Shown here: piece by piece, positions 1-9,744 of the stretch
Numbering within the stretch: position 1 is the stretch's first letter
Layout of the letters: the number at the start of each line of letters is the position of its first letter
Assembly (NCBI GenBank): GCA_020809705.1
Contig: CP085825.1
Span: forward strand, 4,588,001 to 4,652,000
Length of the DNA: 64,000 nucleotides
From: Calonectria ilicicola
Lineage: Eukaryota > Ascomycota > Sordariomycetes > Hypocreales > Nectriaceae
Direction of reading: 5' to 3'
The notes under the pieces: generated by a model
The model's input: the letters and a program-made list of their open reading frames with translations, nothing else
Told to the model about the DNA's origin: nothing
The model's database searches: none
Translations under genes and position numbers: made by a program

Positions 1-2671
1 TTAAATCTGAAGTTTTTGCAATCTGCGCAAAAAGAGGCGTGAGATTGACTGGCGGACGGACGAGCACGGAGGTTGCTCGGGGCTATGGGGCCGCTTAGTG
101 GGTCCCGGTTGCTCTCCCGTAGTTCAACCGACTTTCCCGTCCGTGCGCAGTTTGGAAGTGGAAGCGCATTCCATGAAACCGCCTCCATTAGACACCGTAG
201 AATTCACCACCATTGGAAACCGGATTGTTCATAGCCTAGGGGAGTTTTGTTTCTAGAAGTAGTGAAAAATAAACAACCTTGAATTCTCGGACGAACGCTT
301 GAGCTGCGCATCGAGATCTTATTCAGAAAATCTGCTGGAAGCTGGCCACTGGAGGTAGAAGCCCACAGCAGGGCGTCCTCGCGGAGCGGGAAATTTCTAG
401 TCCCTCTATAAAATTAGGAAAGGGAAGATAAAGAGAAAGAAATCAAGTATATCAATAAAAAGCAATCCATTTTCGATCGTACCGAGGCCCCCCCGGGAGT
501 GGCCCTGGAGGGTTTTCAGAGGCGGAGGCGTTCCTATACTTTCACTGTACAAGAGCGTACTTAACTTGGACTGGATTAGCGAGCTAATCAGCGATGAAGC
601 AAGATGGATAGAGTTGGATTGCTTGACACGGCACCCAAGATCATTAGTCCTGCGAGCCCGAACCATTCTTGACATGTTTTGCTTTCGTATTTCTTATAGC
701 TATGAATCCAAGGACTGCCAGTGCTATGAAAGCATCTACCCAAGAGACGCTATTACAAACATGGCACCTCACACCAATACCGACTGAGATTATTATTATA
801 TGCAAGTGATTGGATCTATTTTATCACATCGATTAATATTAGTAACAAGAGCTGGTATGTAAAACGGTGTTATCCAATGCACTGTTTGGGACGGCGATCG
901 CTTGCGCCGTTTGGAGACTGCAACGTGACTGTTATATAAAGGGACACGATAGCAGCGTATTCGCACACGTAGTCGTAGTATGCATCAGTTAAAATGCTCA
1001 AAGGAGAAGGCTCAGTTCACAGAGGAATGAAATGTCGCTCATTTTATGTCTGTTGATGGCCCATCGGATGACAAGGTGAAGTATTAGGTGCAGCAAAGAA
1101 GCGACCATCGGGTTTTGTGTCTTCTTCTTTATTGGTCTAGAAGAAGAGCTTGTAGTGTGGAATATTTATCCATTATATCTTCTTTATTATTGATTTGTCG
1201 ATCGCATTGTTGCCCAGTCTCGGGAAGGCGTCGGTCTGAGGGCGAGAGAATCTGTCAGTCATCTTTTACTATCAGAAAGAATACCTTGTAACGGTTCATT
1301 GACTATCTCTCGCTGATTAATTGCTCAAGATGGGGGTTTGAACTCACGGTAGGTTTTTTGTGTCCTTTTTATTCTTGGCAGGGATCTGTCTCGGGAGACG
1401 ATCATTACCAGTAAGATGGACCTGCCATGGGAAACAAATTTATCTGCCCTTGATGTCAGGCACAAGTCACGGAGAAACCCCGAAAACCCAGAGAAATTAA
1501 GGAAACAGTAGGACGTGCTTGTACCAAATTGATCGGGGTCGGATTAAATTAGGCCATGCCATCTTGCTGAGACCGTTACAGGCTTTGAGGACGTGTATAA
1601 TCCAACTCTTGAAAGATTGTCCCCTCTCTACTTTTCGCCTACCATTTCTTGACTGCCTAATAAAAAAAAAGAAAGCATAAATAAAAAATAAATTAGATAA
1701 ATAAATATATTCTTATTAATGTTATTTATTTATTTTCAGGTGTTAAATTAATACTTTACACAGTTCTATCGTACCTAATCGGAAGATGTCACTCCCCTCT
1801 CTCCCCCATCAACCAACCCCTTTCCATGGGAATAGTGAAAGGTACCCGCCGATATCGCGTCTCTGTGTTGGCTCTTCAAGTGAAGATTTCTAGGCAACAC
1901 CACGAGGAGGTGCAGAGTCCGACTTCGTTACCCATGCTTGGGCCCCAGGCATATCATCCACACGCACCTAAAAAAAGAGCCACAATATCAAAGAAAAACC
2001 GAAAAGGTAGGATGTGGCCTTTCTGGAATATGACATTGGTGCGAGCTTGCGAAATCCAAAGTGCTCTAGGGTACGTACCTTCCCTGGCACCAGTGTAGAT
2101 CATGTTGCGGCTCTGCTCCCCCAGCATATTCGTAAAAACTGGCCATAATGACCAAACAACAATTTGGTGCCCCATTCTACTCTTAATTTGTAATGATAAT
2201 TCCATATCTCTGATTGGATTTTATAGTTGTCGTATTGCTATTTGTTGATATGCGTCATTGCGTTAGAAATAAACCCTGATCTGTAATGCTCCCGCCATCA
2301 TGGGTGCGTTCTATGGACTGGCTTTGTGCGTTGCGCACCTGCCAAACCTGCATTCGCCCACGTGGGATTGTCCCGTGTGGAGCCGCGCGGGCCGTAGCGT
2401 AACAACGGTGTCGTTCAAAGGCGGGTCGAAAGATGACACTGCTCTATCAAACACAAACACCACCCAAAGGTGTTCAGGGGTCAATATAGACTTATCTATA
2501 AAACCATTTCACCATTTCGCATGATGGATGTAGGAAACCTTGCACATGTTAAATTGGCACTGTGAACCACACTGTAAACGGCCCGCGCCAGTGCCCATCA
2601 CTCCGGCGGCCGCGTCGCCGGCTGGGTGGCTGATCTTGTTGAGGACAGAGCAGATTTTTGGGTAATTTTGA
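1..2671. other. Gene-free, partly AT-rich stretch
   Basis: No open frame here is long or protein-like enough to support a gene. All are under about 90 codons and overlap in several frames. The most marked feature is a very AT-rich tract near 1664-1738, with runs of ATAA on the left and TTAT on the right, so it could fold back on itself. No tRNA, transposase motif or long terminal repeat was recognised. Confidence 0.6.
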
Positions 2672-2785
2672 CCAATAATCGTAGCGGGCATAGAAATTGA
2701 ATTTTCCAGATCACTCTTTCCCAATAATCGTGCCAGGCACCGAAGTGGAATTTCCCAGATCACTCCCAGACCCCAATGGTATAAA
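2672..2785 (+). promoter_or_regulatory. Promoter with duplicated 45-nt CCAAT element and TATA box
   Basis: Two direct copies of a 45-nt element lie at 2672-2716 and 2721-2765. Both begin CCAATAATCGT and end CCAGATCACTC, with diverged middles (GGGCATAGAAATTG against AGGCACCGAAGTGG). A third CCAAT lies at 2773-2777 and a TATAAA at 2780-2785. A pyrimidine-rich leader follows, with intron signals: a GTATGT donor at 2846 and a GTAAGT at 3315 paired with TACTAAC...ATAG ending at 3369. This is the order expected of an RNA polymerase II promoter in an ascomycete, pointing at the zinc-knuckle gene starting at 3441. CCAAT boxes are known targets of the HAP complex. Binding here is inferred. Confidence 0.5.
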
Positions 2786-3440
2786 GTGCTCCTAAAATCG
2801 CGACGCGCTCCTCCTCCGTTCCTCCACATCCCCATTCGTGAACCGGTATGTCGACCTCGCATTTCTTTTCTCCCAATATTGCACGAGATCTTGCACTTGT
2901 CTTGTTTCATTTCTACACATTCACTCAGACACATACACTCTGCATTTCCCCAGCGTTGTCGGCCCCTATACTTCCATTTCTTCTTGATGGATTTTCCTGC
3001 ACACACCCACACGAATCTGGTCCTACCTGTTCCTGTACCCAGTCACACTCTTTGCATTTGTCTTCAGCTCTTCTCTTCTTTATTGCCATCGTTGCTTCTC
3101 TCTATTCATTTTCTTCTCTATTCCACCTTACCAAGCAACTTACGGTGCACCAGCTGGATTTCTTCATCTCCCTCTACCCCATCCCCTACTCGTTCCACTC
3201 CTTCTTTTTTGCATTTGCCATTTGCTTTCTTGTCATAGATGGTACTGATTTGGTGTTTAGGCGCGTTTTCACCGAGTTTTTTCCCTTTTTTTTCCCCGCC
3301 GTCCCAAATTTTTTGTAAGTCTACTTTGCCCGCTTCTTTCCTTTTTGTGGTTTACTAACATGATTATAGTACGTCAATCTCACAGTATGCATTCTCTCAC
3401 AGATCTATCTAGTCTGTCAAGTACTTACATTTTATTATAG

Positions 3441-3921
3441 ATGTCTGGCGCCCCTGCTCCCCTGGCCCCTCCTCCTCCTCCTCCCTCTCCTCCTGCTGCC
3501 GCTGCCGCCGCCGCCGCCGCTCCTGCCTGCCCGCCCGCCCGCCCGCCCGCCGCCCCCCATCACCTGCTTCAACTGCGGGAAAAAAGGCCACAAGATGGCC
3601 GACTGTCGCTCCCGCCCGGCCCGCCGCTCCAACCGTAAGTTTCGACTATTCTCCTGGACCCGGCATCGCTAACTATTTCTAGTCCTGGGGAACCAGGACC
3701 CGGCCGAGTTTCTTGGCCGGGCCGTTGAGGCCGCAGTGGTAAGTCTCCTTTTTTCAATTGGGGAAATATTCTAACGAAGTTTAGAGATGCTTGCGGGGGG
3801 AACCCCCCGACTCCCCCGTCGACGGGGAAAGAAGAACAAGAAGCGCCAGGCCGAGAAGAAGGCCGAGAAGAAGGCTGCTGAGGAGGCCAAGAAGGCCGAG
3901 GACGTGGTGATGGAGGGTTGA
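3441..3921 (+). CDS. Small CCHC zinc-knuckle protein, frame broken or mis-sequenced
   Basis: A C-x2-C-x4-H-x4-C zinc knuckle (CFNCGKKGHKMADC) is encoded at 3565-3606. The same frame runs to a GTAAGT donor at 3635. After splicing to 3683-3738 (branch CTAAC, acceptor TAG) and then to an exon from 3787 (acceptor TTAGAG), it continues as DPAEFLGRAVEAA and ends in a Lys/Glu/Ala-rich tail (KKNKKRQAEKKAEKKAAEE) with stop at 3919-3921. The only ATG next to an acceptor, 3441, opens an Ala/Pro-rich stretch (MSGAPAPLAPPPPPPSPP) that lies one frame off. The mismatch would be cured by one C fewer in the C6 run near 3553-3558, so either a homopolymer error or a real frameshift is likely. Zinc knuckles bind single-stranded nucleic acid; the partner here is unknown. 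The third exon start could instead be 3785, which would break the frame. Confidence 0.45.
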
Positions 3922-4897
3922 TTTTTTTTTTCCTCCGTTTTTTTTTTTTTGCTCCCTGCTCCCGCTTTCTCGCGGCGGATGACACTACCCCCACGGGGGC
4001 TTTACGATGAAATGAAATGATGATTTGTTTGCTGCCGACTTTGTCTGAAATCTGTGCCATTCTCTTGATCCGTTGCCTGTGTTATGTCCAAGACCACTTC
4101 CATCACTTCCATTACTTCCACCGATTTGGGATTATGAAAACCGGTGCTTCAGGCGTGATGTACAGCCGCAAGGACATAAATAAATAAATAAACAAATTTA
4201 TTTATCTATAAGTTTATTTATTATTTTATTTATATATTTCTTTCACTTATAGGGCGGCTAAATTCTGCTGCGTGATAGAATCACAAAGGAACAGTGTACC
4301 TACCTACAATTGGCCGTGTTGGAGACATAAGCCCATGATGCCAAGCGCAAACGTTGTAGTAAGGACAGGCAAGAATGTGATTTCCAGCGGCTCTCAATAA
4401 TGACCTAGCAGTGTACAAATGCAATTTTTATTTACCACCTCTCTAAATTGAGTCTTCCTGCGCACACATATACATTTTGCCGTAGACACATAAAACCCCA
4501 CCAACGTCCAGTTTCCGCTTACATTCACCGGCTTCAAATTTTGATGTGACGGTCAGGAAAAAGAGTCATTGAGGAAGAAGTAAAAAAAGAAGGAATACCC
4601 TCCCTCGCATGGAATTGAAGGCCATTGGGAGCTACGCTTGCATGAGAAGTCTAGGTATTCCCTCCCCGATCAAATGATGAAGTTGGATCTTGAGTGAAAG
4701 CAAGCCACGTGATCCTACGCACAGACGAAAACTCGGTTGAACTACGGGAGACCGGAAGTATCCACAACTCGGGCGGACCCACCCGGCACCCGTCCGGAGC
4801 TTCTGCCACAGTCGATCTCTCTCCTCTGCTTTTTGCGCAAATTGGCAAGCCTTCATATTTAAGAGCAACATTTAGCAAAAAAAATGCAAAAAGAATA
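3922..4897. other. Intergenic region with AT-rich fold-back
   Basis: No gene was recognised. A T-rich stretch follows the zinc-knuckle stop. At 4175-4232 there is an imperfect inverted repeat: the left arm ATAAATAAATAAATAAAC and the right arm GTTTATTTATTATTTTATTT are separated by about 18 nt. The A-runs at about 4875-4895 would read as T-runs on the minus strand just after the tRNA-Leu 3' end and so can act as its RNA polymerase III terminator. Confidence 0.5.
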
Positions 4898-5008
4898 TGA
4901 TGAGACTGGGACTCGAACCCAGGCGGATTTCTCCAGTAGAATTTTTCTCGCTTGAAGCGAGCAAGCTGTCGCTTGAGTCTACCGCCTTAACCACTCGGCC
5001 ATCTCACC
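4898..5008 (-). tRNA. tRNA-Leu (anticodon CAA), with intron
   Basis: The reverse complement folds as a full cloverleaf. The acceptor arms are GGTGAGA and TCTCATC with discriminator A, the D-arm is GCC/GGC, the anticodon stem is GTAGA/TCTAC, and the T-arm contains GGTTCGAGTCC. The loop reads CT-CAA-G, giving anticodon CAA (leucine, codon TTG). A 30-nt intron (about 4942-4971) follows the base 3' of the anticodon, the canonical position. Within it GCTTG can pair with the anticodon segment CAAGC, as in other eukaryotic pre-tRNA-Leu(CAA). A long variable arm (GGAGAAATCC region) fits the leucine class. CCA is not encoded. T-runs downstream on the minus strand (plus-strand A-runs at 4875-4895) fit a Pol III terminator. 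Confidence 0.93.
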
Positions 5009-7249
5009 TTTGCTTGTTGGAAACCTGAGCTCGGGCCACGCAATATATTCTGCCGGCTGCTGCCAGACGTTGGTGGGTCCTGCCAGTGGCAAGAGGTGTC
5101 GGCTGGCGAAATGGATTACCAAAGGGGATGAAAGATGAATGAATGGGTTTGCAACCAGTGAGATATGGGCGATCGTAAAGGTCCATTACAAGATTGAGGG
5201 AGAGGCGAAAGCCAATTACGAAGTGGGAACATAATTTGTATGTCTTGTGGATGGAAGCAATTCAACATCTAGGGTTCTCGCATGGGTTCTTTGTTCTACC
5301 TCAATGATCAAGCAGCAGTTGGTGTGTATCATGGCAAATTTCCAGCCCATGTCGCGGCCAGAATCGACTTTGTTTCCTTGGATAACTCCTTATCAAATGT
5401 TCTTATGGGTTGGTGAAGTGCTGGATGATGCTTGATAGGATGCTACAGGCAGCGCGAGACCGGGGCACAGGCAACGGTGGAGACGAGTTTTTTCTGTATT
5501 ATTTCTCCGATGGCCTTGAGATTTGTGATGGAGGCTCCGCTTACAGGCCGGATGTTGGGAACGTCCTGCTTCGACTCCGCGCCAAGGGAAATCATGGGTA
5601 GGAGGCCGAGGTGCGTGCCGCAGAGCAGCTTCATCCGATGCCCGAAATCTAATTGCCGAGGACGGTCTCGGACTGCCCGCTGGCTTCCGCCCAGCGCTTT
5701 ACATCGCTGACTGGGACTCGTTGCATGTATTGTGGACATAGCATCCGAAGAGTGTCGGCAACTATTCTACTCGGTGGGTGGAATAGTTGCCGAGCAATTT
5801 ACGCCTGTCCACAAGTCGGAGCCCTTGAACACAGAGCCGTAACTTCTTCATGGGTTCGGTTTCAGGACTGATTTGGGGAAGGGGTACACGATTTACCCCT
5901 TCAGCTTTTAGCTGTGATAGCCATCGAAACCGGTACAGGCCAGTGGGAGAGGACAAGACGGAAATAACGAGATCAGGTAGGTCGTTTTCTGACACTGCCT
6001 TTCGATTTCATTTTGTACTTAGCCTTGGGGTCACCTAGAGAAGTTTCTTTGTTCTTGCCCTGGCCCTTTTTTCCCTTCTCCCTGCCCTTGTTGATCTTCC
6101 CCTTACGCTTTTGGTGCATGCGCCTGTTTGTCTTGTGCTGCGACAGAATGATGATGATTTGTTGGGTCTTATATGCTAGCTCTTGCGATGAGACATAGTG
6201 ACTGTGAATATTGGCCTTGGCTTAGTATTACTGCGGGTCTTCGTTTCGGTCAGAAGGCGTTGGTGCACCAAGGCCGAGAGATCGCCTCAGGAAATTGTGA
6301 ACTCTTTCCTCAAAGAAAGGTAAGCGCAGGAAAGCTACAATGTCACAGGGCCTGGGATTGACCAGATAATGGCTTTATTCAAGGAAATCGCCCTTTTGTT
6401 ACTAGAACAGGTTTGGCATCTTGACCTGAGCACTCTTCAAGGTCATTATCGCTCGCAAAAATCGCAGCGATCGAGACCTTCGCTAAACGTCTCATCCTCC
6501 TCCTGAAACCCAACTAGTTCAATTACATCATCTGAAATGACCTCTCCATCCAGTCCTTTTCGAGAACGCTAAAGTTTGTCGTCTCCAGGGAGGATGCAAC
6601 GATGCTCCTGGTTGAGAGGAATGACGTCTTGTAAGTGGCAGTCTTCTGTACGACCAAAGGACTGGCTCCCCTCAGTCCCGGGAAATTCTTCTAGGTAATC
6701 TTGCTGCTCTGCGTTTTATTGCTCTAGATACCACGCCTTCCAATGACTTTGTTACAGTGTCTTTTTGTAGATGTCTTGTTCTCACTGGGGAATCCTTTCA
6801 TTCGCTCATTTGTGGCTAGGTGTCGAGGTAGACCACAGGTCAAAGATGCTGTAAGATTCTGCCTCTCCAAAAACCATCGTCATTTGAGAAACCTTTTCTC
6901 GCGAGCCACCCTCTGATGCTAGGATTTAGAGTTTCGGTGGTCATCTTTGGGTGACCTTGCAACTCCGGCGCTTGCTGGGGAACGGCAAGGAATTGCTAGA
7001 CTGCAGGAAGTATAGAGTAGTCCCCTACTATCATAAATCGAGAATAATTTGACCATCTCGCACAATGCCATCGCGTGTCGGCGCGTAATACGATGATCTT
7101 TGAAGGGAAGTTGAGGGTAGTGTATAAGGAGTCTTGGTTTTGTGCTCTTATTACTCCAAGAATAGGCGGTAGATGTAGCCTCTGATATTCGTATTGTGGG
7201 TGCAATGAACCTTTTGTGATTGTGAAATAGCCCCTTATTAGAGCCGCGC
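5009..7249. other. Gene-free stretch
   Basis: Only short, overlapping open frames (up to about 100 codons) occur. None shows a recognised domain, splice-linked continuation or good start context, and no repeat family was recognised. It lies between the tRNA and a stretch of decayed coding-like sequence. Confidence 0.5.
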
Positions 7250-8740
7250 ATCAGAATGCCATTTGCGAAGCTCGAGTTGATCTCAAAGTCTGTCCAATTA
7301 GGCTATAAATGGTCCTCCTTGCAATTGAATTCCTTGAAATGAGAACCGGGAATGAATTCGCTCCACTGTTCCTTGTCCATTGCCAAAATATCGGTGTTGG
7401 TGTTGAGTACAGCATCAAGGCCAGCTGTGCTAGTATGACCATGCGTCAACACGTCCTTGATGTCAAGCCCAACTTGGAACAGCCTTTTGATATACATTCC
7501 TTGCATGGAATCCCCTAGAAATTTGGAATCGGAGTTTCATTTCTCCCAGGTATTTCGTGGGCCTGACATTGAATTCGTTGTCGGCAAAGGATGGCAACAA
7601 ACAGAGAAGGCCTTTGCGGTCACCAGTCGTTATGACCAGTCGCTTCTCGCGGCCCACGGCTTGCCAGACCCCCTTGTCTGCGATGCCCAAGAGTTCTGAC
7701 ATGGCATCGGCAAATTGCGTAATGGTTTTGGCCTTGAAGCCGTCCGGATCCTCTACGCTGTTGCGAGATATCATTAGATCTCAGAAGCGCCTGTAGACGA
7801 CTTCAAGGCCTTGTCGGTCGTCGGTCTGGTGAGGCGACTGCGATTGCACTGACCTCGCTCAAGGTGTCGCCCATGATGTCCCTAGTGCGGTCGATCGGCT
7901 GCAGAGCAGCAAAGAGGCTGTGTTGAGTCCGGCTGTTTTCCAGCATTCTTTGAGCCTAGAAGACACCTGTGGGGTTGCCTATTGACAAGGTAACTCTAAT
8001 GGCAGACGGAGGTAATGTGGAGGGTTGCATGGTTTCTGGCAAGTGAAGACAAGGCTCTTTGACCAGGACGAGCTCGCTTGCCTTGGCTGGCAGCGATTAT
8101 TTGTTGATGCAAGATGATTGTGACGTTAGGGACTGGCCCTAGGTCGGGAAGTAGTCGGGCAGAAAACTTATTCAAGCCATGTTTTCAAATCGAGACATTC
8201 TTTGCGTTGGATTTAGAGTATCTAGGAATCGGTCGGAAGATCGCGCTCATTCGGGTCATGGTGCTAGCGGACCACCCAAGAGCCAAATTAGATACCAGGA
8301 AAGATAACACAGGGAATATTACTCACGCCTTGCGGCTACTTCTCAAAGAGTTTCTACTCCACATCTTCCTGTTGAGCTGATCGTATTCCCATGTCAAAGT
8401 CTCACTTTCGACTCTGTCGAGTCGGAAGCCATATCCGGTGTGGGTTTGGATGAGATGATTTTGATGGAAAGGGACTGTCTTCTTATCCGCTGGACAAGAT
8501 GCGTGGTAGCTATTTATGAAGCTGGTGGAGGTGCTGTTTGCACGAGATGAGTTTGTGGAACATGAGGAAGCAAACAGAGCGAGGACCAAGTTGGATTCCG
8601 ATATTTGTTTGCATCGGCAAACATCCTGAAAAGTGGAAACTAACCAACAAACACGGTCAAAATGGAGAGTAAGGTAGTACCAGATGGAAACAAATAAAGG
8701 CCAAAGTTGCGCATTGAATAACTCATGCTGCTTGGCCATT
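7250..8740 (-). pseudogene. Decayed, unrecognised coding-like sequence
   Basis: On the minus strand several protein-like strings follow each other in changing frames, broken by stops. One runs 8739-8323 (starting MAKQHELFNAQLWPLFVSIW, ending with KMWSRNSLRSSRKA before a GTGAGT donor). One near 8080-7870 includes QRMLENSRTQHSLFAALQPI with an in-frame stop upstream. One runs 7774-7463 (FADAMSELLGIADKGVWQAV, then LPSFADNEFNVRPTKYLGEM). One near 7506-7303 includes STAGLDAVLNTNTDILAMD. Their order and composition suggest remains of one multi-exon gene with stops and frame changes. I do not recognise the family. It could instead be chance open frames. Confidence 0.35.
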
Positions 8741-9229
8741 CATCCAATCAATTCCTAAAAGATGACCAAAAAGTCAATTATCTTACGCTCTTTACCAAGG
8801 CCTATAATATACGTTTGTTTAATCTGCTTTAGATTGATTAATGTAGTACATTGTCGCAAACCTCTTTCCAAACTTGACTACAAAAGAAGCAAATAAAAAT
8901 GTAAGCACTATCAGCCAAACATCAGGATAACAGGAGCCGACCAGCGGCTTGCATCCTGGTTTCCGCACCACAATCGATCATTATTTCCATTTTCAACCCG
9001 TTAGGGAATCAGGAAGAGCGTTACTAGGATGTGCATTCGATTAGATGCAAGGCACAGTAACACTACATGCGCATGCACTACGCCAGTATGAATACTGCAG
9101 CATGTCTAACAGCTTTGTGCCTTTACCCGGCTAGGATCTAGGGGTCGGATGTACCACGCAGTGTATCCGATGTATGTCTGAGTAGCCATCGGCTCGACGT
9201 GGAGGGAGAGGGTGTTCGGACCAACCAGA

Positions 9230-9744
9230 TCTTAAGCCACATCTGTCAAATGCAGCCTCTGGCTGGGATATCGGTATCAGAAGCACATGATGCCATTTCC
9301 GAACCTGGTATCCCGAGAAACGTATTGCTGCAAGCCATTTCCAACATGCATGTTAAAGAATTTGCTTGAAAAAAGCGGTCAGATAAAGGGCAAGACATGG
9401 CTGTACCCTGGGATATCGACATTACTCGTTTGCTCCTCGCCGCCCCGCCTAGGGCCAAGACAATTGAATACATGGCACCGAATGATTTCTCCCCAGATGG
9501 GTAGGTTTGATTCAAGTCATAATATTTTACCAATCAGAGGAAGACATACTGATGCGATGGGCACGCGCATGTAGGCTAGTATGGGGAGATGCAGCCACGT
9601 GATGATGACTGAGGTGAGGAAGCTGCTGATGCGGCCGGGTCCAACCGGCAAAATTAAACAACAGAGTATTCTTCCAGGCACCAGCATTTCACCCGGATTT
9701 CCCAACTGCCTTTGAGAGTGGCATGACGGCATGCGAGCGCCCAT
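9230..9744 (-). pseudogene. Possible remnant of a major facilitator transporter
   Basis: A hydrophobic minus-strand stretch (9744-9517, containing RISSFLTSVIITWLHLPILA) is followed, in another frame down to about 9240, by PLFSSKFFNMHVGNG and, after a stop, YRYPSQRL. In fungal drug:H+ antiporters the last two helices commonly read roughly PLF-S-MF-N-G-GWGNSLLGF ... F-YRYG-R-R, and the spacing here is about the same. Frame changes and stops would make it a relic. This is a weak, by-eye resemblance without alignment. The flanking DNA at 8741-9229 and 9745-11749 shows nothing else recognisable. Confidence 0.28.

Noticed and set aside
2848..3318. 156-codon frame rich in Phe, Leu, Ser and His
   Set aside because: Its ATG lies within a GTATGT splice donor and the sequence is pyrimidine-rich leader DNA; it does not join the zinc-knuckle frame after the intron at 3315-3369.
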